DNA of 64,000 nt from JAUIAI01 sp041396585 (GTDB lineage: Bacteria; Pseudomonadota; Gammaproteobacteria; Burkholderiales; Burkholderiaceae_E). The notes below the pieces were generated by a model. That model was not told the origin of the DNA and searched no databases. It saw nothing but the letters and a program-made list of their open reading frames with translations. Positions 24,074 through 32,465 of the stretch are shown one piece after another. The position numbers and the translations under genes are program-made. The DNA is taken from NCBI GenBank assembly GCA_041396585.1, contig JAWKYG010000004.1, positions 186,001 to 250,000 on the forward strand, read 5' to 3'. The stretch's first letter is position 1. Each line of letters begins with the position of its first letter.

Positions 24074-25123
24074 ATGGCCGTTTCCAATCTCGCTATCGCC
24101 GCCACCGAGCGCGGCATCGTGCCGCAACGACTGGTGCGCTCGGGTATCCGGCGCTTGCTGCAGCACCGGCTCGATGAGATCCATCGCGGCGACATCGAAA
24201 CGGCCGCCCGTCAGTCAGACGCATTCGTTGCGGCGATGCGCTCGGCGCCGATCGCACTGCTGCCCGAGCGCGCCAATGAGCAGCACTATGAGCTGCCACC
24301 CGAGTTCTTTGACCTGGTGCTGGGCGCCCGCCGCAAGTACAGTAGCGCCTGGTGGCCCGATGGCGTCGATACGCTCGACGCCGCCGAGGAAGCGGCGCTG
24401 GCAGAGACCGCGAATCGTGCGGGTCTCGCCGATGGTCAGCGGATTCTCGAACTCGGATGCGGCTGGGGATCCCTGACACTCTGGATGGCCGAACATTTCC
24501 CGGCTGCGCGGATCACCGCGGTGTCGAACTCACAGGGGCAGCGCGCCTGGATCGAGGCGATATGCCGCGAGCGCGACTTCCAGAATGTGGAGATCATCAC
24601 CTGCAATGCGGCCGATTTCGACTCCGAAGATCGATTCGATCGCATCGTATCGGTGGAAATGTTCGAACATCTGCGCAACTGGCCCGAGATGTTTTCCCGG
24701 GTCGCGCGCTGGCTCGCACCCGGCGGTCGATTCTTCATGCATGTGTTCGTCCACCGGGATACCCCGTACCCGTTCGAGGAGATCGACGAAACCGACTGGA
24801 TGACCCGCTATTTCTTCGCCGGCGGCATGATGCCCAGCGACGATCTCGCGCTGCGCTTCCAGGATGATCTTCGGCTGATCAATCGTTGGCGCTGGGACGG
24901 AACCCACTATGCCCGCACGGCAGAGGCCTGGCTGACGAACATCCAGAACCGTCGCGACCAGGTCTGGCCGATTCTGGAACGCACCTACGGCGCGGAGCGG
25001 GCCGGACTCTGGTGGATGCGATGGCGCGTTTTCTTCATGGCCTGCGCCGAACTGTTCGGCTATGACAAAGGCCAGCAGTGGTGGGTGTCACACTACCTGT
25101 TCGAGCGCCGGGCCGGGCGATGA
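24074..25123 (+). CDS. CFA synthase-like SAM-dependent methyltransferase (short form)
   Basis: A 349-residue class I methyltransferase related to cyclopropane fatty acid synthases. The SAM-binding motif is ILELGCGWGSLTLWMAEHFP near residue 120, with CNAADFDSEDRFDRIVSVEM as the later SAM and catalytic-region motif and EMFEHLRNW after it. The N-terminal half has YELPPEFFDLVLGARRKYSS, the family segment that precedes the catalytic pocket. The start at 24074 has an AGGAGG ribosome site. It is the first gene of the RpoE-promoted operon and overlaps the DUF2878 gene by 4 bp. It probably methylates an unsaturated phospholipid acyl chain; the product (branched, cyclopropane or furan precursor) is not decided by sequence. 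Confidence 0.85.
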   Translation: MAVSNLAIAATERGIVPQRLVRSGIRRLLQHRLDEIHRGDIETAARQSDAFVAAMRSAPIALLPERANEQHYELPPEFFDLVLGARRKYSSAWWPDGVDTLDAAEEAALAETANRAGLADGQRILELGCGWGSLTLWMAEHFPAARITAVSNSQGQRAWIEAICRERDFQNVEIITCNAADFDSEDRFDRIVSVEMFEHLRNWPEMFSRVARWLAPGGRFFMHVFVHRDTPYPFEEIDETDWMTRYFFAGGMMPSDDLALRFQDDLRLINRWRWDGTHYARTAEAWLTNIQNRRDQVWPILERTYGAERAGLWWMRWRVFFMACAELFGYDKGQQWWVSHYLFERRAGR

Positions 25124-25698
25124 CCCCGCTCGCCCCCAGGGTGATCCGGCCCGCGGATGCGCTGACTGTCCTGCTGGGCATTGCGGTCTTTCAGGGTACA
25201 TGGCTGGTCTGCGTGGCCGCCGCGGCCCAGGGACACCCGCTGCTCGGATCGCTGACCGTGGTGGGGCTGGTCCTCGCTATCCTGGCCCGCAGCGATGATC
25301 GTCAGACCGACATCCAACTCGTGCTCGAGGCCGTCATCCTCGGTGCGGCCTTCGATGGGTTGCTGCTGGGCGCAGGCCTGGTCGAGTACGCCTCGCCGAC
25401 GCCCGCTGCCGGCTGGTCGCCGATCTGGATCGTGGCACTCTGGGCCCAGTTCGGCGCGATCCTGCGCGGGCCCTTGCACTGGCTGCACGGCCGTCTCTGG
25501 CTCGGGGCCCTGCTTGGCGCGGTCGGCGGCCCACTGTCCTACCTCGGTGCTGAAAGGCTGGGCGCCTGCCAGCTGGGCGACGGCCCGGGCGCGCTGATCG
25601 CGCTGGCGGTGGGCTGGGGAATCGCCATGCCGGCCTTGTTACTTCTGGCCCGCATGCACCAACGTGGCCAGGATTCGAAAACGGTGGCGCGATCATGA
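25120..25698 (+). CDS. DUF2878 family membrane protein
   Basis: A 192-residue protein with about five hydrophobic segments (for example TVLLGIAVFQGTWLVCVAAA, LGALLGAVGGPLSYLGAERL). It fits DUF2878, a family of unknown function that typically follows cyclopropane-synthase-like genes. It overlaps both neighbours by 4 bp, so all three are translationally coupled. A role in placing or processing the modified lipid is inferred only from context. Confidence 0.8.
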   Translation: MTPLAPRVIRPADALTVLLGIAVFQGTWLVCVAAAAQGHPLLGSLTVVGLVLAILARSDDRQTDIQLVLEAVILGAAFDGLLLGAGLVEYASPTPAAGWSPIWIVALWAQFGAILRGPLHWLHGRLWLGALLGAVGGPLSYLGAERLGACQLGDGPGALIALAVGWGIAMPALLLLARMHQRGQDSKTVARS

Positions 25699-26477
25699 TC
25701 GACTTCGACACCCTGTGGCCCGCGGCCGCGACCGGTCTCGGGGTGAGCACAGCGCTGGCCTTCGTCGTCTGGACCATGAGCGTGGCCCAACGAGACGTCA
25801 GCATCGTCGATGTCTTCTGGTCTGCATTCATCTGGCTGCCGCCGGCGATCGTGACCTGGCTCGATGCTCCGGGCCCACGTGCTTTGCCCGTCCTCGCCCT
25901 ACTCGGCATCTGGGCGCTTCGGCTGAGTGTGCACATTGGCTGGCGCAGCCGCGGTCAGCCCGAAGACCACCGCTACCAGGAGATTCGCAAACGCAACGAG
26001 CCGGGCTTCGCCTTCAAGAGTCTCTATCTGGTTTTTGGTCTGCAGGCGTTGCTCGGCTGGCTCGTGGCCACCGCGCCGATGGCGGCGGTCGTCAGTACCG
26101 CTGGCTGGCATCCGCTGGATGCACTGGGCCTGGCACTCATGGTGTTCGGCATCGGCTTCGAGACCATTGCCGATGCACAACTGAGCCGCTTCAAGAGCAA
26201 CCCCGCCAACCGTGGGCAGGTCATGGATCGCGGGCTATGGCGCTACTCGCGTCACCCGAACTACTTCGGCGAGTGCTGCCTCTGGTGGGGCGTGTGGCTG
26301 ATGGCGTGCGCTGCCGGCGCGTGGTGGGCACTGATCTCACCAGTGATCATGACCATCATGCTGTTGCGCATCTCAGGCGTGAAGCTGCTCGAGAAGGACA
26401 TCGTCGAGCGCCGCCCCGGATACGCCGACTATGTCCGGCGCACCAATGCCTTCATTCCCGGCAGGCCCGCGGGATGA
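25695..26477 (+). CDS. DUF1295 / steroid 5-alpha-reductase-like membrane protein
   Basis: A 260-residue integral membrane protein of the DUF1295 family. The C-terminal signature SRHPNYFGECCLWWGVWLMA and LEKDIVERRPGYADYVRRTN is typical of the isoprenylcysteine-methyltransferase/steroid-reductase superfamily. These proteins reduce or methylate lipid substrates at the membrane. It overlaps both neighbours by 4 bp within the RpoE-linked operon, consistent with a step of fatty-acyl reduction or modification (inference). Confidence 0.87.
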   Translation: MIDFDTLWPAAATGLGVSTALAFVVWTMSVAQRDVSIVDVFWSAFIWLPPAIVTWLDAPGPRALPVLALLGIWALRLSVHIGWRSRGQPEDHRYQEIRKRNEPGFAFKSLYLVFGLQALLGWLVATAPMAAVVSTAGWHPLDALGLALMVFGIGFETIADAQLSRFKSNPANRGQVMDRGLWRYSRHPNYFGECCLWWGVWLMACAAGAWWALISPVIMTIMLLRISGVKLLEKDIVERRPGYADYVRRTNAFIPGRPAG

Positions 26478-27424
26478 ACAATGCCGGCACTCCGATGACA
26501 CGGTTCTCGCGCAGCATCGTCGCCTGGTTCGACGGCCACGCCCGCCACGACAGCGATGGCGATGCGCGTCGCATAGACCTGCTTCGCCTGCTCCCGTTCA
26601 TCGGCATCCATGCGGGTTGCCTTCTGGTTCCCTGGGTGGGCATCAGCATCACGGCAGTGAGCGCTGCGATCCTGCTCTACGCGGTGCGCATGTTCGCGAT
26701 CACGGCCTTCTACCATCGATATTTCTCGCACTCGGCCTTTCGAACCGGGCGACTGGCCCAGTTCGTATTCGCCGTGCTGGGGGCGTCGGCTGCCCAACGT
26801 GGCCCGCTGTGGTGGGCCTCGCACCACCGGCATCATCATGTGCATTCGGATCAACCCGCCGACAGTCACTCGCCCGCTCGACACGGCTTTCTCTGGAGCC
26901 ATGCGGGCTGGTTCATGGCCCGGGAGAACTTCCCGGCGCGTCATGAGTTGGTGCGATCGCTGGCGCGATTCCCGGAACTGCGCTTCATCGACCGCTGGGA
27001 TTCGCTGGTGCCGCTTGCCCTGATGGCCCTGTTGTACGCGCTTGGCGAACTGGCCTCGAGTGCAGCGCCGCAACTGGGCACTTCGGGCCCACAGATGCTG
27101 GTCTGGGGATTCTTCGTCTCGACAGTGGCGCTGTACCACGCCACCTTCAGCATCAATTCGCTCGCGCACCGCTTCGGGCGCCGGCGCTACAGCACGCGCG
27201 ATGACTCCCGCAACAACGGCTGGCTGGCCCTGCTCACGTTCGGCGAGGGCTGGCACAACAATCATCATCACTATCCTGCCGCCGCACGCCAAGGATTCTT
27301 CTGGTGGGAGATCGATCTGAGCTGGTACGGTCTGAAGGCGCTCGAGGCCCTCGGAATCATCCATGAGCTGCGCGACGTGCCAGCCACGGCGCGCAATGCC
27401 GGTCGCAACCCATCGGAATCCTGA
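26474..27424 (+). CDS. membrane fatty acid desaturase
   Basis: A 316-residue di-iron acyl desaturase. The three histidine boxes are visible: HRYFSH, HRHHH in SHHRHHHVHSD, and HNNHHHYP. About four membrane helices surround them. Enzymes of this type place a delta-9-like double bond in acyl-CoA or phospholipid chains. The start at 26474 (4-bp overlap with DUF1295) is preferred over ATG 26495. In this operon it could supply or further oxidise the unsaturated chain used by the methyltransferases. Confidence 0.9.
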   Translation: MNNAGTPMTRFSRSIVAWFDGHARHDSDGDARRIDLLRLLPFIGIHAGCLLVPWVGISITAVSAAILLYAVRMFAITAFYHRYFSHSAFRTGRLAQFVFAVLGASAAQRGPLWWASHHRHHHVHSDQPADSHSPARHGFLWSHAGWFMARENFPARHELVRSLARFPELRFIDRWDSLVPLALMALLYALGELASSAAPQLGTSGPQMLVWGFFVSTVALYHATFSINSLAHRFGRRRYSTRDDSRNNGWLALLTFGEGWHNNHHHYPAAARQGFFWWEIDLSWYGLKALEALGIIHELRDVPATARNAGRNPSES

Positions 27425-27426
27425 CC

Positions 27427-28710
27427 ATGAATCGTCAGCGCATCGCCATCATCGGCACCGGCATCGCCGGCAATGTCGCGGCTCATCGCCTGCATGCGGC
27501 CGGCCATGAAATCACGGTGTTCGAGGCCGGTTCCTATGTCGGCGGGCATACACACACGCACGAGATCGAACACGAGGGCGAGCATCACGCGATAGACACC
27601 GGCTTTATCGTGTTCAACGATCGCACCTATCCGAACTTCGTCGCGCTGCTCGATGAACTGGGTATCGGCTCCCAGGCCAGTTCGATGAGCTTCTCGGTTC
27701 GGCACGACGCGCGCGACCTCGAGTACAACGGCACCTCGCTCGATGGCCTGTTCGCCCAACGCTCGAATCTCCTGAGGCCCGGCTTTCTCTGGATGATCCG
27801 CGAGATTCTGCGCTTTCACCGGGTCGCGCCCGGCCTGCTGAACGCCTCCGGTCCCGAGCTGACATTGCGCGAGTACCTGGATGCCCATGGCTTTGGCGGG
27901 CGTTTCGTCGATGACTATCTGGTGCCGATGGGCGCCTCGATCTGGTCCACCGACCCGCAGCAGATGTTCGGCTTTCCTGCGCGCTTTTTCGTGCGCTTCC
28001 TGCACAACCACGGCATGCTCAGCGTCGATGATCGTCCAACCTGGCGGGTGATCAAGGGCGGGTCGGCCCGGTATGTGGAACGGCTGGTCGCCCCCTGGCG
28101 TGATCGCATCCGTCTCAACTGCGCGGCAGAGCGGATACAGCGGCTTCCCGATCGGGTCATGGTACATAGCCGCGAGGCCGGCTCCGAACGTTTCGACCAT
28201 GTCTTCCTGGCCTGTCATTCCGATCAGGCGCTGCGTCTGCTCGCCGATCCGTCACCCGAGGAGCGCGAGATCCTGGGCGCACTGCCCTATCAGCACAACG
28301 AGGCGGTACTGCATACGGACACCAGCCTGCTGCCAAGGCGCACTCGCGCCTGGGCCGCCTGGAACTATCACGTGATGCCCGAAGCGCAGGGCGTGGCGCT
28401 GACCTATGACATGAACATCCTGCAGGGTCTGAAGTCGCGCCACACCTTCTGCGTGACCCTGAATGCGACCGAGAGCATCGACCCGCGCCGCATTCTGCGC
28501 CAGATGAGCTACAGCCATCCATTGTTCACCCTGGCCGGCATCGCGGCCCAGGCTCGCCATGCCGAGATCAGCGGCGCGCGCCGCACCCACTACTGCGGCG
28601 CCTACTGGCGCTATGGCTTTCACGAAGACGGCGTGGTCAGTGCACTCAATGCGCTCGAGCGCTTCGACGAGGTAACTCATGAACAGCGCGATCTACGTCG
28701 GGTGGCTTGA
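27427..28710 (+). CDS. FAD-dependent amine-oxidase-like oxidoreductase
   Basis: A 427-residue flavoprotein with the Rossmann motif IAIIGTGIAGNVAAHRLHAA at residue 6 and the second FAD contact VFEAGSYVGGHTHTHEI. The C-terminal flavin region is HYCGAYWRYGFHEDGVVSAL. This subgroup is almost always next to DUF1365 and a CFA synthase. A flavin desaturase of such a cluster (UfaD) acts on methylated fatty acids in furan fatty acid synthesis, so a lipid desaturase role is plausible but not proven here. It starts 2 bp after the desaturase stop and overlaps the DUF1365 gene by 32 bp. Confidence 0.87.
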   Translation: MNRQRIAIIGTGIAGNVAAHRLHAAGHEITVFEAGSYVGGHTHTHEIEHEGEHHAIDTGFIVFNDRTYPNFVALLDELGIGSQASSMSFSVRHDARDLEYNGTSLDGLFAQRSNLLRPGFLWMIREILRFHRVAPGLLNASGPELTLREYLDAHGFGGRFVDDYLVPMGASIWSTDPQQMFGFPARFFVRFLHNHGMLSVDDRPTWRVIKGGSARYVERLVAPWRDRIRLNCAAERIQRLPDRVMVHSREAGSERFDHVFLACHSDQALRLLADPSPEEREILGALPYQHNEAVLHTDTSLLPRRTRAWAAWNYHVMPEAQGVALTYDMNILQGLKSRHTFCVTLNATESIDPRRILRQMSYSHPLFTLAGIAAQARHAEISGARRTHYCGAYWRYGFHEDGVVSALNALERFDEVTHEQRDLRRVA

Positions 28711-29515
28711 TCACCGCCGGGTGGCGCCGCGCCGGCATGCGTTTCGCTATCCGCTGTTCATGGTCTATCTCGATCTGGCAGAACTGGACACGGTGTTTCG
28801 TGGGCGCTGGTTGTGGTCGACCCGGGCCGCGGCCGTGGCCCGCTTCGTACGCGCCGATCATCTTGGCGATCCGCAGCAGCCACTCGATGCCTCGGTGCGC
28901 GAACTGGTCGAGCAACGCACCGGCTGGCGCCCCGAGGGCCCGATCCGGCTGCTCACCCACCTGCGCTACTTCGGCTATGTCTTCAACCCGGTAAGCTTTT
29001 ACTATTGCTTCGACAGCGCGGGCGAGCATGTCCAGGCCGTGGTCGCCGAGGTCAACAACACGCCCTGGGGCGAGCGCCACTGCTACGTGATTCGCCGATC
29101 CGGCCCGACCGCCGGCGCATTGCGTGGTCGCAGCCAGAAAGAAATGCATGTGTCGCCGTTTCATCCGATGGCGCTCACCTATGACTGGCGCTTCGAGCCG
29201 CCGGCGCAGTCACTGCTGGTGCAGATGGCACTGCGGCCGTCGCCGGCCCCGACAAGCGAAGACACCGCTGCGCGAGAGTCGGGAGAAACGGTCTTCGGCG
29301 CCACGATGTCGCTGCGCCGCCGTCCCATGACAGGCCGCGCCCTGGCCGGCGTGCTGGCGAGATATCCATTCATGACACTGCAGGTGATCGTCGCCATCCA
29401 TTGGCAGGCGCTGCGCCTGTGGCTCAAACGCGTGCCGGTCCATGACCATCCCGGCCATCAAGCTGCCCTGGCACAAGACTCGCAGACCACCATTCGCCCG
29501 GAGACCTCCCGATGA
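28679..29515 (+). CDS. DUF1365 family protein
   Basis: A 278-residue DUF1365 protein, with the family segments AIYVGWLDHRRVAPRRHAFR, LLTHLRYFGYVFNPVSFYYC, VNNTPWGERHCYVI and KEMHVSPFHPMALTYDWRFE. Function is unknown, but the family is tightly linked to the FAD protein and CFA synthase genes that flank it. It overlaps the gene before it by 32 bp and the CFA synthase after it by 4 bp. In furan-fatty-acid-producing bacteria members of this gene set are needed for lipid oxidation, and a similar role may apply here. Confidence 0.9.
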   Translation: MNSAIYVGWLDHRRVAPRRHAFRYPLFMVYLDLAELDTVFRGRWLWSTRAAAVARFVRADHLGDPQQPLDASVRELVEQRTGWRPEGPIRLLTHLRYFGYVFNPVSFYYCFDSAGEHVQAVVAEVNNTPWGERHCYVIRRSGPTAGALRGRSQKEMHVSPFHPMALTYDWRFEPPAQSLLVQMALRPSPAPTSEDTAARESGETVFGATMSLRRRPMTGRALAGVLARYPFMTLQVIVAIHWQALRLWLKRVPVHDHPGHQAALAQDSQTTIRPETSR

Positions 29516-30816
29516 AGCCCACCAGCACCCTGGCCGACCGCGCCCGACTGCTGCAACCGACACCCGGCAGCGTTTCCGGTGGCCGCCTGTTCGAGCGCAG
29601 CCTGACCCGTGTTGCCGAAACCGGGCTGCGCGCCCGGCTGGCCACGCTCGAACACGGCCAGATCATTCTGGTCGACCAGGATCGTCACGATACCTTCGGC
29701 CGGGCGAGCGCGCGTTGTGCACTTCGCTGCACGATCACCGTGCGCCAGCCCTCGTTCTATACCGAGGTCGCATTCGGCGGCTCGGTCGGCGCCGGCGAGT
29801 CCTTCATGGCCGGCGCCTGGAGCTGCGACGATCTGACCGCGCTGGTGCGCATCCTGCTCATCAACCGCGGCGTGCTCGACGGGCTCGATACCGGCCTGTC
29901 GCGGATCGCCGAGCCGGCGCGACGCGCGCTGCATGCGCTGGCGCGCAACTCACGCACCGGCAGCCGGCGCAACATCGCCGCCCACTATGACATCGGCAAC
30001 GACTTCTTCGAGGCCTTCCTCGACCCGACGATGATGTATTCCTGCGCGGTGTTCGAATCGCCCGAAGCGAGCCTGGAGCAGGCGCAGATCGCCAAGCTCG
30101 ATCGCATCTGCCGCAAGCTCGATCTGAAGCCCGATGATCATCTGCTCGAGATCGGCACCGGCTGGGGTGCGCTGGCCATTCACGCCGCCAGCCGCTACGG
30201 CTGCCGGGTCACCACCACCACGATCTCGCGCGAGCAGCATGCGCTGGCGGCCGAACGCATCGCCGCCGCCGGCCTTGGCGAGCGCATCACACTGCTCGGC
30301 GATGACTACCGCGACCTGGCCGGGCAGTATGACAAGCTGGTCTCGATCGAGATGATCGAGGCGGTCGGTCACCACTACTTCGACACCTTCTTCCGGCGCT
30401 GCGGCGAATTGCTGAGGCCAGGCGGCACGATGTTGCTGCAGTCGATCACCATCGATGATCGTCGCTACGAGTCCGCGCGCGATTCGGTCGACTTCATCAA
30501 GCGGCACATCTTCCCGGGTTGCTGCATTCCGTCCATGGGCGCGATCTCCCGATCCGTGGCACGCGCCTCCACGCTGGGCATCGTCGATGTCGAAGATATC
30601 GGTCCGCACTACGCCACGACGCTGGCGGCCTGGCGCGAGAACATGTTCGCCAATCTCGAGCAGATCCGCCAGGCCGGCTATCCGGATACCCTGGTGCGCA
30701 TGTGGCACTTCTATCTGGCTTATTGCGAGGGGGGTTTCGCCGAGCGCGCGCTGGGCAATCTGCAGATCGTGATGCAGGACACCCGTCGGGCGGTGAATCC
30801 ACCGCCGAGGGTTTGA
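29512..30816 (+). CDS. cfa: cyclopropane-fatty-acyl-phospholipid synthase
   Basis: A 434-residue CFA synthase. The N-terminal lipid-binding domain includes GESFMAGAWSCDDLTALVRI. The catalytic domain has NIAAHYDIGNDFFEAFLDPT, the cysteine-containing MMYSCAVFESPEASLEQAQI, the SAM motif LLEIGTGWGALAIHAASRYG, and YRDLAGQYDKLVSIEMIEAV. Length and motifs match full-size Cfa proteins, which add a methylene group across cis double bonds of membrane phospholipids. It ends the coupled seven-gene operon. Being the second methyltransferase in the operon, it may have a product different from that of the gene at 24074. Confidence 0.92.
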   Translation: MKPTSTLADRARLLQPTPGSVSGGRLFERSLTRVAETGLRARLATLEHGQIILVDQDRHDTFGRASARCALRCTITVRQPSFYTEVAFGGSVGAGESFMAGAWSCDDLTALVRILLINRGVLDGLDTGLSRIAEPARRALHALARNSRTGSRRNIAAHYDIGNDFFEAFLDPTMMYSCAVFESPEASLEQAQIAKLDRICRKLDLKPDDHLLEIGTGWGALAIHAASRYGCRVTTTTISREQHALAAERIAAAGLGERITLLGDDYRDLAGQYDKLVSIEMIEAVGHHYFDTFFRRCGELLRPGGTMLLQSITIDDRRYESARDSVDFIKRHIFPGCCIPSMGAISRSVARASTLGIVDVEDIGPHYATTLAAWRENMFANLEQIRQAGYPDTLVRMWHFYLAYCEGGFAERALGNLQIVMQDTRRAVNPPPRV

Positions 30817-30935
30817 GCACCCAAAGGCGATAAGACATTCAAATACCTTCGCCGGCTAATTTACTGCTGATTTATATCGATACTCGCTAGACTTCCGCCG
30901 AGACCCGCCATCGGGCACCCAACTCGGAGGAAGAC

Positions 30936-31964
30936 ATGAAACTGCTCAAGAGCCTGGCCGGCTGCGCGCTCGCGGCCGGTATCGCCTTGATCTCGCCAGC
31001 GCCGGCGTTCGCGGCCGATGAGCTGGTGATCACGATGGACACGGCCCCCGGCCACCTGCGCACCCGGATGATGCGCGAGTTCATCTCGCGCATGGAAAAG
31101 CGCAGCGGTGGCGCCATGTCGTTCAAGCTGTTCGACAGCTCGCAGCTGTTCTCCAGCCGGGATGCGGCCAAGGCCGTGGCACGGGGCGACGCCGGGATGA
31201 CCGTGCTGGTCACCCCGCATCTGTCGCGGATCGTCGCCGATTACAACGTCTTCGACCTGCCCGTGATCAACGGCCTGAGCGACCCGCAGCGGGCAAAGAT
31301 GCTCGATGACGGCCTGGGCGCGTTTCTGTCCGCCCAGCTGGAAAAGAAGATGGGCGTCGTCGTGCCTGGCAACTATTGGTCGATGGGTAAGGTGCTGATC
31401 TTCTCGACCAACAAACCGATGGACAAATTTGCCGATCTCGAAGGCATGAAGATCCGCATTCCAGGCGGCGCGGCGCTGGTCATTCGCCTGAAGGCGATCA
31501 ATGCCGCCTCGGTGGCGATGCCCTCCACCGACCTTCCCCTGGCCCTGCAGCAGGGCGTGGTCGATGCCACGATGGCCGGCGCCGAAAGCGTCATGACCAT
31601 GAAACTCACCGATGCCCGCGTCAAATACGGCTTTTGGGATCAAGGCATCATCGGCTATCTGGCGCCGCTGGTGAGCAAGAAGTACTGGGCCAGCCTCACT
31701 GACCAGCAGAAGGCCTTGTTCGCCGAGGTCTGGAACGAGATCACGGTCGAACAACGCCAGGCGATCCTCGAAGAAGAAGCCGTGCATTGGAAGCAGATGG
31801 CGGAGCTTGGCGTGAAGATGGCTTCCGCGACCGATGCCGACGTGGCGCAGGCCAACAAGGCAATGATGGCGGTGCAGGACGAGATGATCGCCAAACTCGG
31901 CATCTCGGCCGAGGCTGTGGCTCTCGCCAGCAAGGCTGCCAAGGCCGCCAGCACCACCAAGTGA
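30936..31964 (+). CDS. TRAP transporter substrate-binding protein (DctP family)
   Basis: A 342-residue periplasmic protein with a Sec signal (MKLLKSLAGCALAAGIALIS, ending AFA). The mature chain has the DctP core: FKLFDSSQLFSSRDAAKAVA, the ligand-clamp region FADLEGMKIRIPGGAALVIR with the conserved Arg, and LPLALQQGVVDATMAGAESV. The ligand is unknown. It is unlike the binding protein at 13206, so the two TRAP systems are not duplicates. It overlaps the small permease gene by 4 bp. Confidence 0.88.
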   Translation: MKLLKSLAGCALAAGIALISPAPAFAADELVITMDTAPGHLRTRMMREFISRMEKRSGGAMSFKLFDSSQLFSSRDAAKAVARGDAGMTVLVTPHLSRIVADYNVFDLPVINGLSDPQRAKMLDDGLGAFLSAQLEKKMGVVVPGNYWSMGKVLIFSTNKPMDKFADLEGMKIRIPGGAALVIRLKAINAASVAMPSTDLPLALQQGVVDATMAGAESVMTMKLTDARVKYGFWDQGIIGYLAPLVSKKYWASLTDQQKALFAEVWNEITVEQRQAILEEEAVHWKQMAELGVKMASATDADVAQANKAMMAVQDEMIAKLGISAEAVALASKAAKAASTTK

Positions 31965-32465
31965 ACCGCTTCTTCGATGGCCTGGACACGCTGATCGGCT
32001 GGATCACGGCGGGATTGCTCGCCGTGGCCTATGCGTTGTCGGTGTACAGCGTGTTCGAGCGCTATGTGATCGCCGGTTCGGGTACGGACTGGATCTGGGA
32101 AGTGGTCGTGTTCGGCATCGTCTGGGCGGTGCTGCTGTCGGTGGCCAGAATCGAACATCGGCGCGCCCACATCCGGATGGACATCGTCTGGCGCCGCTTC
32201 AGCGACGCCGGCAAGGTGCGTGCAGAGTACGTCTCGTGCTCCTGGGCCTGGCGATCAGCCTGTTTCTTGTCTATGCCGGCTGGTTCGTCGTACAGGACGC
32301 CATGCAATGGGACGAGCGCACTCGACAGTTCGCTGCGACTGCCCTACTGGGTCTACTACGCTGCGCTGAGTAGCTGCTTCGCGGTACTGCCTGTTCGTCG
32401 TGCATCGTCTGCTGCGCCTTGCCAAGGGCACGCTCGAACTCGAGACCGGGGATCTGACCAATTGA
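31961..32465 (+). CDS. TRAP transporter small permease (DctQ family), frame broken three times
   Basis: From a GTG start at 31961 the first frame gives VNRFFDGLDTLIGWITAGLL, TDWIWEVVVFGIVWAVLLSV and EHRRAHIRMDIVWRRF. The second frame (from about 32233) gives VLLGLAISLFLVYAGWFVVQ, the first frame returns near 32330 with LRLPYWVYYAALSS, and a third frame from about 32393 ends LRLAKGTLELETGDLTN. All four DctQ helices are present, about 167 residues in total. Three breaks in 500 bp are many for sequence error alone, so a decaying gene is possible. However, its overlaps with both TRAP partners remain precise (GTGA and TTGA). Confidence 0.72.

Noticed and set aside
25664..26474. 270-codon N-terminal extension of the desaturase frame
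   Set aside because: It overlaps the DUF1295 gene in another frame and has no family character; the ATG at 26474 with an ATGA overlap is preferred.
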